Positions 25,998-35,883 of a DNA stretch of 64,000 nt are shown one piece after another. The stretch spans positions 372,001 to 436,000 of the forward strand of contig WHVD01000016.1 in NCBI GenBank assembly GCA_015178975.1, given 5' to 3'. The notes below the pieces were generated by a model that saw nothing but the letters and a program-made list of their open reading frames with translations, did not search any database and had not been told where the DNA came from. This DNA is from Hysterangium stoloniferum (Eukaryota; Basidiomycota; Agaricomycetes; Hysterangiales; Hysterangiaceae). Position numbers and translations under genes: made by a program. Numbering within the stretch: position 1 is the stretch's first letter; each line of letters starts with the position of its first letter.

Positions 25998-26056
25998 TTG
26001 GGTAAAAATAAAAGGTTAGGTGAAGAGCGAGGGTAATGGTGGTGGTTTAGTCCAAG

Positions 26057-26112
26057 ACGCGTCCATAAAAACACGACGTGACCAAATGGTAGATGTCACG
26101 TGTTATCACGTG
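26057..26112. promoter_or_regulatory. Histone H3 promoter: ACGCGT and two CACGTG boxes
   Basis: ACGCGT at 26057-26062, CACGTG at 26097-26102 and again at 26107-26112, all within 115 bp upstream of the H3 ATG. Two CACGTG cores ten bases apart suggest paired binding of a bHLH dimer. Function is inferred. Confidence 0.45.
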
Positions 26113-26279
26113 ATGGTGAAACTTCAAACCTTATTTAACTTTCTTTCGGCTATCTCGGTCAGGCTGGCACCCGACTGAGTCTAAACTAGAATATGTTGGT
26201 TTGCTCCCAGAAAAAAATTTTAATAAAGAGGCCGTGGCAAAGAGTATTGTTATACTATTTTATATATTATGCTCACACT

Positions 26280-26842
26280 TTACAATCAATTCCAACTTGG
26301 TAGGATCCAATTGCGGTCTCCTGTAGTAAAAGTTGCGGGTTCAAATCCCCCGTGAGGCATATATATCTTTTCCAAGCGCGTGAAATATTTTTAAGAATTA
26401 TGGAACTAGCCATTAAGTACCAAACATGCATATTATAGAAGTTCAAAGTTTGCACAAGATATATTGACTTAGCCTTATGAATTTATCTTTTTTGCTGTTA
26501 TATACTAACAACAAAACTAAGGTGTAGTATGACAATTAAGTCTGGAATCTGGGAAAAAAGTAGCCGAGTCAAATACAAAACGTACAGGTGTTGTGGTTGT
26601 TCAGTATCTGTTAGAATGTAGGCATTGTCATTTAAGCCTTGTTAGCTCAGCGGTAGAGCGTAAGATTCTTACAGTCCCTCTGACCGGGTAAGAGTGTTGA
26701 GGTCGCGGGTTCGAATCCTGTACGAGGCTGTATTTTTATTTTGTTAAATCACGGGCTCCCAGAGTTCCTATTGAACCAGACATATATATATATCTTTTTC
26801 CAAGCGCGTGAAATATTCTTAAGCATATGGAACTAGCCTAGG
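26280..26842 (+). repeat. tRNA-Lys repeat unit, plus-strand orientation
   Basis: One and a fraction copies of the array unit, oriented opposite to the main array. A 3' tRNA remnant ending at 26358 (GCGGGTTCAAATCC then GTGAGGC) is followed by the unit body. The body includes AAGCGCGTGAAATATTTTTA, GGAACTAGCCATTAAGTACC and ATATATTGACTTA, then the complete tRNA at 26636-26728 and the start of the next body. Similarity ends near 26842. Confidence 0.75.
26636..26728 (+). tRNA. tRNA-Lys(CUU) with intron
   Basis: The 5' strand GCCTTGT pairs with 3' ACGAGGC. The D-arm GCTC/GAGC has a seven-base loop. The anticodon loop contains CTT. An intron of about 22 nt contains GTAAGA, complementary to TCTTAC across the anticodon, giving the expected anticodon-intron helix. 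The T-arm has TTCGAAT. A T-rich run typical of a Pol III terminator follows. Base 73 is T, which is unusual for tRNA-Lys. Confidence 0.7.
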
Positions 26843-27127
26843 AACTCGGCTAACAAATCAGAGCTAAAACAAGGACGCCAGGTGCAACTTGAACATTACT
26901 ATGTATATCATTTTTAGAGATGCTACTTGGTAAGTCTACGCATGTCTATATTATACTTGCTCTCCCCGTGTTCCTTTGCCGTTGGATATGGAATCGGTAC
27001 ATAGGCTGGAAGGTCGTGATCAAGGAGAGAAGTTTCAAATATTAGAAGGAAACGCTAGCTATTCTACACTCTATACCATATAGACAAGGTAAAACTAATC
27101 AGATACAAACAAATTGGGTTAAACAAG
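26843..27127. other. Sequence between opposed repeat arms
   Basis: Lies between the plus-strand repeat unit and the minus-strand array. It contains no ORF of note and no tRNA. Confidence 0.4.
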
Positions 27128-27370
27128 TCAAGCCTCATCCAGCATCCAACCGCCTCTGTCGCGTAATGCTAGTCGTCCATTTGTTCCTTTCCCCCCGAAA
27201 GTAAACAATTTACTGGCTACCGTGAAATATCCAGACCCCATTTGTCCGCAGAAGTTATCGGGCCCAGTTTCCGCTCCACGTGTGATTGTCCAGCCTTCTT
27301 TTTCAGACCATGGCAAAAACACCAGTCCATCAGAATTATTGCTGCATCTGGACCATATTACTTGACTCAT
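27128..27370 (-). CDS. Unrecognised exon-like ORF between opposed repeat arms
   Basis: The open frame ends EGWTITRGAETGPDNFCGQM, GYFTVASKLFTFGG, RLALRDRGGWMLDEA and a stop. The composition (many Gly, Trp and Phe, patterned strands) looks like a real protein C-terminus rather than chance. There is no convincing ATG context and upstream exons are not found. To the left of its reading start the sequence runs into repeat material (27480-27523). It may be the surviving last exon of a gene broken when the repeat array expanded. I do not recognise the family. Confidence 0.25.
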   Translation of the reverse strand: MSQVIWSRCSNNSDGLVFLPWSEKEGWTITRGAETGPDNFCGQMGSGYFTVASKLFTFGGKGTNGRLALRDRGGWMLDEA

Positions 27371-27560
27371 AGACAGATAAAGCCTTTTGATATTGAACTG
27401 TCAATTTCATTGGTCCAATGGCGAGATATATATTCTGAGCTTACTACTGAACCTAGACACCAACCACCGTTGTGTGAATTTGAGTCTGCTATTTTTTTCC
27501 CCATTCCAGACTCATTTGTCATGTAGGAAGGAGCCCGTGATTTAACAAAATAAAAGTATA

Positions 27561-27656
27561 GCCTCATGCGGGATTCGAAGCCGCGATCTTAATACTCTTA
27601 CTCGGTCAGAGGGACTATATAAGAGTCTTACACTCTACCGATTGAGCTAGCAAAGC
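27561..27656 (-). tRNA. tRNA-Lys(CUU)-like copy, degenerate
   Basis: The most divergent array member. The acceptor strands GCTTTGC and CATGAGGC pair poorly, the T-arm has a C at position 53 that breaks the stem, and the intron is two bases longer. The CTT anticodon and the anticodon-intron pairing remain. It is probably a pseudogene. Confidence 0.45.
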
Positions 27657-27984
27657 ATGAAAGACAGCTCCTACATTCTAACAGATACTGAACAACCACA
27701 ACACCGTTGTAACGTTCTGCATGTGAGTCTGCCACATTCCAGAGATTTGTCTCTGCACCTTACATTTGTTGTACCAGTATTTACAGTGACAAAAGGATAA
27801 ATTCATAAGGCTAAGTGAATATATCTTGGGATGCGAACTTTGAACATCTATATAGCTCTGCATATATATGTTTGGTACTTAATGGCTAGTTCCATAATGC
27901 TTAAAAATATTTCACACGCTTGGAAAAACAAAATATCTGGTTCAATAGGAACTCAAGGGAGGGATTTAACGCAGGAAAAGTATA

Positions 27985-28077
27985 GCCTCGCACGGGATTC
28001 GAACCCGCGACCTCAACACTCTTACCCGGTCAGAGGGACTGTAAGAATCTTACGCTCTACCGCTGAGCTAACAAGGC
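27985..28077 (-). tRNA. tRNA-Lys(CUU) with intron
   Basis: Nearly identical to the plus-strand copy at 26636, differing only in the T-stem and acceptor (CCCGT and GCGAGGC). The T-stem here pairs better. Anticodon CTT, intron of about 22 nt, base 73 is T, and a T-run lies downstream on the minus strand. Confidence 0.7.
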
Positions 28078-28420
28078 TTGAACGACAATGCCTACATTCT
28101 AACAGATACTGAACAACCACAACACCTGTACCGTGAGTCTGTTATTTTTCACATTCCAGACATTTGTCATACTGCCACAAGGAATAATATTTTCCCTTCT
28201 GCACTCTTTAATCATGTGGTCTTTGGTCCTCTCAAATACACTATTTACATACTAACTCAACGATATGGGCAGACCGGTTGGTGCCAGACAGAAGGATACT
28301 AATAATTCTGGCACTTGTGAGTCGGCTGCCACGAGCAACTTTTCTCATGTGCGACAATGAAGATCGGTAATAGATAAAAGAGAATCATATGCATTACCGC
28401 AAAACTTCCCCGGGCTTACA

Positions 28421-29433
28421 ATGACTGATAATTCAACTAGTGGTGTTGTTGTGGTAACTGGCGCATGCCATGGGATTGGAAAGGCAATTGCACTCCGTTT
28501 CGCTGAAGACCGTCTCGATCTTGTTGATAGCGATATGCCAAAAGAGACGGATGTACTCGGCGCTTTGGTCAGCAACCTGGGTTGTGTTAACTACGCCCAA
28601 CGATAACAAGATGGTGGCAAATGCTGGCATGGGGATCTCCAGTCCGATCGTCGACGGCCAATTATCTTTTCTTTCGGTCCATTCAAGTTGGGAGCACAAA
28701 GGCTCAATAAACATAGTTTCTGTCGATGAATGGGATCATATTCAGGCATTCAACCTGCGCAGCGCATTTTAGGCAGCAGCAATCCAGATGATCAAACAAG
28801 GAAGAGGAGGGGCGCATAATTGGTCCGACCCTCTCTCACCCAATTATTCCATTTCCTAACTTGTAATTCCAGGCGCAACAACAATCTTTCAAAGAAAGGT
28901 TTGAGGCTGTTGTGGGTAGTTTTATTACCAGGCGGAATAATGTTTTATAGGTACTTCCGAATGGGCTGCATATTCCGCCAGTAAGTTCGGTGTAAGGGGC
29001 TTGACACAATCGGCCGGTAGGTAAATTGGTCTATCAATTTGTTCCTATGCTCACGACGGTCAGTTGGGGAATGGCGCAAATACAGAATTACTGTCAATAC
29101 ATACGCTCCTGGTGCTGCCGATATTCCTCAGTGTATTGTATTCCCTCAGTGGTCCCCCTATGCTATTAGCACCCAATCCAGTCCATGAAGATCAGAACAC
29201 ACGAGCTGCGAAAGGTGAGTAACTTCATATTCTCAGAGGAAGCAACTTTACCTGCATGTACATGAGGCGAAGCTCAAACGGAGTTCCCTGTCATAGCTGC
29301 TCTGGCAATTGCATCTGGCCAGAGACGAAACGAAGTTCATAACAGGTGTGCTTGATTTGAGGCAACTAAGTAAATATTCAACTTGTTTTGAAGGTCAACC
29401 GATCAGTATCAATGGAGGTGTTCAATTCGATTA
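28421..29433 (+). pseudogene. Decayed short-chain dehydrogenase/reductase (acetoin reductase-like)
   Basis: Pieces of a classical SDR appear in order. They are the cofactor motif TGACHGIGKAIALRFAED (TGxxxGIG) at the start, then VANAGMGIS, SVDEWDHIQAFNLRSAF, IQMIKQGRGG, the active-site region AYSASKFGVRGLTQSAG (YxxxK present), VNTYAPGAADIPQ, and a C-terminal QPISINGGVQFD. They lie in different frames. The segment between the cofactor site and NAG is about 60 residues too short, and stop codons follow LGC and SAF. Some breaks could be introns, but the missing segment cannot be. The best match in kind is fungal diacetyl/acetoin reductase. It sits inside the tRNA-Lys array, with unit fragments on both sides. 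Confidence 0.7.
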
Positions 29434-29757
29434 GGTTTTCGGCAGATACTGAACAACAACACCACCATTGTAAATTTCTGCATTTGAGTCTGCTACCACA
29501 TTCCAGACATTTGTCTCACTACACCTTACTTTTGTTGTACTTAGTATTTACAGTGACAAAGGAATAAATTCATAAGTCAAAGTCAATCAATATATCTTGG
29601 TGCGAATTTTAACTTCTATAATATGCATATTTGGTACTTGATAGCTAGTTCCACATTTCTTAAAAATATTTCACGCGCTTGGAAAAAGAGATATATATCT
29701 GGTTCAATAGAAACTCTTGGTAGGAAGGAGCCTGTGATTTAACAGGATAAAAGCATA

Positions 29758-29851
29758 GCCTCGTACGGGATTCGAACCCGCGACCTTAACACTCTTACCC
29801 GATCAGAGGGACTGTAAGAGTCTTACGCTCCACCAACTGAGCTAACAAGGC
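29758..29851 (-). tRNA. tRNA-Lys(CUU) with intron
   Basis: 94 bp with an eight-base D-loop (AGTTGGTG), anticodon CTT, and an intron of about 22 nt whose GTAAGAG pairs with CTCTTAC. The T-arm GCGGG/CCCGT is sound. Within the anticodon stem, 30-40 is G-G. Base 73 is T. Confidence 0.7.
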
Positions 29852-30170
29852 ACAAGTGTCAATGCCTACATTCTAACTGACACTGAGAAACTACAACACC
29901 TGTACCGTTCTGCATTTGAGTCGGCTATTTTTTCCCCATTCCAGACTACACCTCAATTTTGTTGTACTAGGATATACAGTACAAAAAGATAAATTCATAA
30001 GTCCAAGTCAATATATCTTGGTGCGAACTTTGAACTTCTATAATATCCATATTTGTAATGGCTGGTTCCACAATTCTTAAAAATATTTCACGCGCTTGGG
30101 AAAAAGATATATCTGGTTCAATAGGAACTCTTGGTAGGAAGGAGGCCGTGATTTAACAAAATAAAATAGA

Positions 30171-30264
30171 GCCTCGCAAGGGATTCGAATCCGCGACCTT
30201 AACACTCTTACCCTGTCAGAGGGACTGTAAGAGTGCCACGCTCTACCTACTGAGCTAGCAAGGC
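30171..30264 (-). tRNA. tRNA-Lys(CUU) with intron
   Basis: The anticodon stem TGGCA/TGTTA pairs at all five positions (with G-T pairs), including 30C-40G, so it is the best anticodon arm of the array. The T-arm is weaker (GCGGA against CCCTT). Intron present; base 73 is T. Confidence 0.62.
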
Positions 30265-30605
30265 ATGAACGTCAATGTCTACATTTTAACAAATACTGAA
30301 CAGCCACAACACTTGCAACGTTGTGCATTTGAGTTTGCTTTTTTTTCTCCCAGATTCCAGACTTGTTTTTCATACTACACCTTAATTTTGTTGTACTAGG
30401 ATATACAGTACAAAAGATAAATTCATAAGTCTAAGTCAATATATCTTGGTGCGAACTTTGAGCTTCTATAGTATGCATATTTGGTACTTAATGGCTAGTT
30501 CCATAATTCTTAAAAATATTTCACGCGTTCAGAAATATATATATATATTTGGTTCAATAGGGACTTCTTGGTAGGAAGGAGACCGTGATTTAACAAAAAA
30601 ATACA

Positions 30606-30699
30606 GCCTCGCACAGGATTCGAACCCGCGACCTCAACATTCTTACCCGGTCAGAGGGACTGTAAGAATCTTACGCTCTACCGACTGAGCTAACAAGGC
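30606..30699 (-). tRNA. tRNA-Lys(CUU) with intron
   Basis: Same architecture as the other array members: acceptor GCCTTGT with GCGAGGC, CTT anticodon in a TAAGA-framed loop, intron of about 22 nt with anticodon complement, and T-loop TTCGAAT. Base 73 is T. Confidence 0.66.
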
Positions 30700-31045
30700 T
30701 TGAGTGACAGTGGCTACATTCAACAGATACTGAACAATGATGACACCGTTGTAACATTCTGCAACTAAATCTTTCCCATTCCAGACTTATTTTGTCATAC
30801 TACAGCTTAATTTTGTTGTACTAGTATATACAGTAACAAAAAGATAAATTCATTAGGCTACGTCAATATATCTTGGGATGCAAACTTTGAACTTCTATAT
30901 AGTTCTGCATATGCATGTTTGGTATTTATGGCTAGTTCCATAATGGTTAAAAATATTTCACGTGGTAGGAAATGAGATATATACCTAACTCTTGGTAGGA
31001 AGGAGCCCGTGATTCACCAAATAAAAGTATAGCCTCACGCAGGAA

Positions 31046-31895
31046 TGCTCGCTTGTTCGGCTGTGCTCGACTAGAGACACTACCTTCCGAGGTACCTGTT
31101 TACTGGCCAGTATGATAGCTTCTAGGTCGTCCATATACATAACGGGTCAACCCCACTGGTAGACGTTCCCTAGTATTGGCTATATAACAAATGTCCACAG
31201 ACATGTCTTTGACTTCGGATCCAAGTGCCATCCGTGACCTGTGTGGTATTCAGGGAAATTCAAGACTGCCTACTTGAACCATTTACGGACAGTGGTTCGT
31301 CTGACTAAGGATTAAATACATACATTATTAGACGCGTTTATACATAAAATGAATGGATGAATAGATCATTAAGAAGTATGTATCTACTTCCTCACTGGAT
31401 TGAGTTGTTGACCAATCGGATCACAGAAATCTGTGTAGGCTGTCCTTTGCTGTCCTAGAGCAATGCCAGATGATCGGCGTTACGGAATATACGGCAGCCA
31501 TACTTACACAAATTGGCACGTATCTGAATGGACAATCGTCGATTGTGTTGGTACAGACTCGGACTACAGTGCCGTCCGATTGAGGGGGCCAAGTTGTGTA
31601 CCTTGAACCTTCTCTCTTGCTGGGACCGTTATAGAAATTAGAAACGGAGAGCGGAGAGCAGAGAACAGAACGGCAGAAAACAAAAGCTAGAGATGAAGGA
31701 ATAACGGGGAGAGCTCGTTGAACGGACAGAGTTATACAGTATGTTTTTGACATAGGCATTGAAACAAGTATGTGTGACACAATGTCGATCATGTACGTCA
31801 CAGAAGCGTGCGAAAATCAGGGGCTCCAATGTTTCAAATTCAATTCAATACATAAGTACGGAAAGGCTTAAAGTATGAACGGCTTCTGGGTAAAG
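31046..31895. other. Intergenic region between tRNA array and channel gene
   Basis: A truncated tRNA 3' strand (GCCTCACGCAGGA, 31032) marks the array's right end. The rest has only short ORFs without motifs. The right end leads into the channel gene promoter. Confidence 0.5.
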
Positions 31896-31903
31896 TATAA
31901 ATA
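31896..31903 (+). promoter_or_regulatory. TATA box of the CSC1-like gene
   Basis: TATAAATA, 62 bp before the start of the coding region, followed by a CT-rich block (about 31909-31938). This arrangement is common in fungal core promoters, with transcription starting after the pyrimidine block. Confidence 0.55.
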
Positions 31904-31964
31904 CGACTGTTGTCCTCCCCCTTGTCTTCCCTTCACTGCCGGAATCCACCTTTAAATCCCAAGC

Positions 31965-34900
31965 ATGTAAGTTCCATCGTTTCTTGATTGTGTTATATCT
32001 CACCTCCAAACGTCAAGGTCGGACGCGGATCTTCAGGCTCAGGCGCAGTCGTCCTCAACCGCTTCTTTTGTAACCGCCCTCGTCTTCAACGCTGCAATCT
32101 TTGGCGCAGAAATACTCGCTTTTACATTCATTCGCAAGTATTTCAAAACAATTTATGAGCCTCGGACTTTCCTTACAGCTGAGGAGTAAGTTTTCTCCTC
32201 ATCCCCTTTCCCTTATCTGCTGGGTGAAAAAGTTATGGCTATGAACGACTTTTTCTTTTGCAAAATTGGACCTGTATCTTGGCACCCAATCGTCTTCGTT
32301 CACTGGGAGACCGAGATTCCACGTGGCCCATAAACGGGTTTATAGTGATCACATAGACATCCAGCAGATTTATTGCAGTTCCCTCCCAATTAATATTATG
32401 CTAACATATATCTCCAGTAAGCGCGTACAACCCCTACCCCAAAGATTCTTCGATTGGCCGTTGGCTGTATGGAAGGCAGATCTCGAACAAATTAGGATCC
32501 AAAACGGTCTCGATGCCTACATGTTCGTTCGCTTTCTGCGGAGTACGTGGCGTCCATCACCTTAGTCTGCGTTGCCCTTATATATTATCAGTGATGATTG
32601 AGATACTCCTTCCTATCTGGTTTATCAGTTGGGCTGTCCTCATGCCAGTCACAAGCGTCAACACTGGCACTGGGGCCAATTCAGGCTTGGATAAATTTAC
32701 ATACGGCAACATTAGCCCAAACGCGACCAAACGATATGCAGCGCATATCATTCTCGCTTGGTTATTCACCTGTACGTCTTTGTTTTCTATTATGTTCAAC
32801 TCTTGCTCACTTGCAGGCAGTCTATATCATGTATGTTCTCCACAGGGAACTCCGCCAGTTCATTTCCCTCCGTCAGCATCATCTAGTGGATCCTGTTCAC
32901 TCTGCCACTGCGCAGGCCAACACTGTCCTCGTCACCGGCATCCCCCATAAGTATCTAACTGAGCAGAATCTCATCCAGCTGTTCAAGCATGCTCCTGGTG
33001 GTGTGAAAAAGGTTTGGCTTAACCGAGAACTTCAGGATCTCCCCAGCCTATATGATCGCCGGCTTGCGGCCTGTAACAAACTTGAAGCCGCGGAAAATAC
33101 TTTGATCAAAACCGCCCTCAAGATTCGCCGTAAATCCAAGAGTAAACTTCCGAAGGATGATGGTGATGTAGAGGGTGATATTACCGTTGCCGATCGTCTT
33201 GTTCCGCGTAATAAGCGTCCCAGTCACCGCCTACCTCCCGGTCCCCTCCCTTTCTCCCTGCCCCTTATTGGCAAAAAAGTGGATACCATCGAATGGGCAC
33301 GTGCCGAAATCCTTGAAACGACAGCCCTCCTTGAAGAACAGCGTACAACTCTCCATTCTGAGATGAGAGCAAGCAAGAAGAAAAGACGCCTCGACATATC
33401 TCAGCTGCTTGGTACCGGGTCGGAAGGAGACAAAGAGCAGCATGATGAAAGTGGCAAAGAGCACGGTTCAGTTAAATACCCACCACTTAATTCGGCGTTT
33501 ATCCTTTTCAACCAACAAATCGGTGCACACATTGCTGCGCAGTCCCTCACTCACCACGAGCCATTCCGTATGGTTAAAAAGTACATCGAACTCTCGCCTG
33601 ATGATGTCGTATGGGGCAATTTGGGGCTGAACCCCTACGAAGCCTCCATTCGTGCACTTATCAGCGTCGGCATTACTGCTGCACTTATTCTCGGGTGGGC
33701 TATTCCGGGTAAGACATCACAGCCACCCATTTTGCCCTTGCGGTACTAAACAAACGTCTAGTTGCTTTCGTCGGTATCGTCTCCAACATCCACAGTCTCT
33801 GCACGACGTATTCCTGGCTCGCCTGGCTCTGCAAGGTGCCTGATGTGTTAATAGGCATTATTCAGGGTATTTTGCCCGCAGTGCTTCTCGCCGTTCTGTT
33901 CATGTTACTTCCCATCGTCTTGCGACTCCTTGCACGCTTCGAGGGAATACCAACGCGTACGGGGATCGAACTTAGTTTGATGACTCGGTACTTCATTTTC
34001 CAAGTTATTGTACGTAATAACTAGAGTCCCCGCCGCAGAGTTTACCCTGAATTATTCTCTCTAGCACGGTTTCCTCATCGTCAGCATTAGTTCTGGCATC
34101 ATTGCCGCGCTTCCTGGCCTCGTCAAGAACCCTTCTGGTATACCCTCTCTCCTTGCCACGAAGCTTCCTAGCGCAAGCACATTCTTCCTCACGTTTATCA
34201 GTATGTCGGAGTCCCATTGATTGTGCATTAACATTAACGTCCTTCATCTTTTCAGTCCTACAAGGTTTATCCGGCACTGCAGGTGGTTTCCTCACAATTG
34301 TCCCCCTCGTGCTTTACTATGTGATGATGTTCATCCTTGGATCTACGCCACGGTCGATATTCAACATTAAATATACTCTCCGTGACGTTGCCTGGGGAAC
34401 TTTATACCCTGGCGTGACGCTGCTCGTTGTCATCAGTGAGTGTACAACATAAGGATCACCCATTCCTGTTAATTTATTATTTTCATCTAGCTTTTGGCTA
34501 TTCCATTATCTCGCCAATCATAAACGGTCTTGGATGTTTCACGTTTTTACTCTTCTACATGCTTTACAAGTATCAATTCATCTGGCAACTCGACATGCCA
34601 CCGTCTGGCGACACTGGCGGACTTTTCTTCGTAAAAGCGATCCAACATGTCTTTGTTGGCTTATACGTTCAACAAATCTGTCTTTGTGCGCTCTTCTTCT
34701 TGGCTCAGGACCAAAACAATAAGGCAGCCGCTGTTCCGGAGGGCGCATTGATGGTACTTTTGATCGCCATAACGGTTCGTCTGTTAGTTGAGTGGTACTA
34801 GCCTTAGACTCAATGCTATTTTCAGGCGTTCTTCAATTATAACATGAATGCATCATATGCGCCACTTCTACATTCTCTTCCCTTGACGCTGGCGGACCGT

Positions 34901-35239
34901 TCATACGGTATGCCAAAGGATGGGGAAGAGGCAGCTCATGCACACGACCATGACGACGAGAACAATCCGCACGAAGAACACGTGGAAAGCGACACTGTCG
35001 GCCTCAGACCAGGAGCTGAAGATATTTCGAAGCCAAAGAAGAGCGAGCCCTCCGACTTCGAGCATCCTTGCGTGCGCGAGCCTCAGCGTCCCATCTGGCT
35101 TGTATCCGATCCTTTAGGCCTTGGCGACGCTGAAGCTGCGGCAATGAACACTGAGGGCGTCGAAGCGTCAACCATACACGCAACAGTTGACGAAAAGGGT
35201 AATGTTGAAGTGAGCGGGTTCCCGCCAGGTCACAAGTAA
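31965..35239 (+). CDS. CSC1/OSCA-like (DUF221) mechanosensitive or osmosensitive cation channel
   Basis: The start codon appears split. AT (31965-31966) is followed by intron GTAAGT...AAG (31967-32017), and the next exon supplies G, giving MSDADLQAQAQ. Then come the first membrane helix (TALVFNAAIFGAEILAFTFI), YEPRTFLTAEE, a second exon block KRVQPLPQRF with NGLDAYMFVRFLR, and a helix ILLPIWFISWAVLMPV. The cytosolic PHM7-type domain follows, with VTGIPHKYLTEQNLIQLFK and DDVVWGNLGLNPYEASIR. The RSN1_7TM core has helices across about 33660-34800 (AFVGIVSNIHSL, GILPAVLLAVLFMLLPIVL, LVLYYVMMFILGSTPRSIFN). An acidic, His-rich C-tail ends at 35237-35239. At least nine introns. The family forms calcium-permeable channels gated by osmotic or mechanical stress, or acts in secretion (yeast Rsn1, Csc1). 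Substrate is inferred. Confidence 0.9.
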
Positions 35240-35805
35240 ATAAGATAATTCCGGCACCGATCCAGCTATAGCATTGAAACACCTGACACCAGCACTGGTG
35301 CGATTATACCTTTTTTTTTTCTTGGTGCACATGTACGATTTACGATTTCGCGATGCATACTACTGTAAACAACCTTGTGGTTTGCAATAATACTTTTGTT
35401 GTTTTTTTTCTTGAATGTGGAGCACCCACCCCCACTTGGTCGCCGCTTGGTGACAACTGCCAGATTAAGTAAAAATAAAGGAAACCCTGCCTGTAAAGTG
35501 TAAATTTACCAGGACTAGACAGGTGTCTATTAGAGTGTGGTTTCTAGACCTGATGCTAGATACCATGAGCATTCTTAATATTTCTGTGGTGGAGCCCTAC
35601 AGCTGCCGAGTTTACACTGACACATGCATGATACAAGAGGATCCTAGAAAGTTCGAATGCCATATCTCTGCCCCGTATCGCCAAATCGAACGTGACAATC
35701 CTATCTCATTCAATTTGAAGGTTAATAAATTTAACCATTTTGTTTTTCAGTATCAAAGTGGACTGTGCTTCTCCTTCTGATTAAAAAAGGGGGGCAGCTC
35801 AGGAG
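35240..35805. other. Intergenic region between channel gene and tRNA-Asn
   Basis: Contains the 3' flank of the channel gene, with T-rich runs at about 35312 and 35405. An 85-codon frame at 35523-35780 has no recognisable motif and I do not call it. Confidence 0.5.
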
Positions 35806-35883
35806 TGCCCCATGGCTTAGTTGGCTATAGCGTCCGACTGTTAAGACATCGGAAGGTCGAGAGTTCGAGCCTCTCTGGGGCAG
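35806..35883 (+). tRNA. tRNA-Asn(GUU) with a 4-nt insertion in the anticodon loop
   Basis: The acceptor stem TGCCCCA/TGGGGCA pairs fully, with G73 as in yeast tRNA-Asn. The anticodon stem TCCGA/TCGGA and T-arm GAGAG TTCGAGC CTCTC are perfect. The loop reads CTGTTAAGACA, four bases longer than the normal CTGTTAA form. The extra AGAC (or GACA, sliding) sits where tRNA introns normally lie, after base 37. A TTTTT run follows at 35887-35904. Either a very small intron or a tRNA with an enlarged loop. Confidence 0.8.

Larger units (their letters stand above)
27480..31045 (-). repeat. Head-to-tail array of tRNA-Lys-bearing units, about 415-435 bp period
   Basis: tRNA copies start (left edge) at 27561, 27985, 29758, 30171 and 30606, and a truncated one at 31032. 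The spacings are 424, 413, 435 and 426 bp, apart from the interrupted 27985-29758 interval. Each unit is a tRNA of about 94 bp plus a body of about 320 bp. The body contains GATACTGAACAACCACAACA, ATTCCAGAC, ATTTTGTTGTACTAG, CAATATATCTTGG, GGTACTTAATGGCTAGTTCC and CTTGGTAGGAAGGAGC. The bodies have diverged by scattered changes. The array breaks at both ends inside a unit. Confidence 0.85.

Noticed and set aside
26280-31045. tRNA units as an ordinary dispersed SINE
   Set aside because: Copies are head to tail with near-constant spacing and no clear target-site duplications or tails. I keep SINE only as the alternative to test.
31421-31829. Overlapping minus-strand ORFs of 126 and 63 codons
   Set aside because: No motif, no splice-supported partner and no homologous family recognised; most likely chance.
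35523-35780. 85-codon plus-strand frame before tRNA-Asn
   Set aside because: No recognisable pattern and no plausible exon partners.
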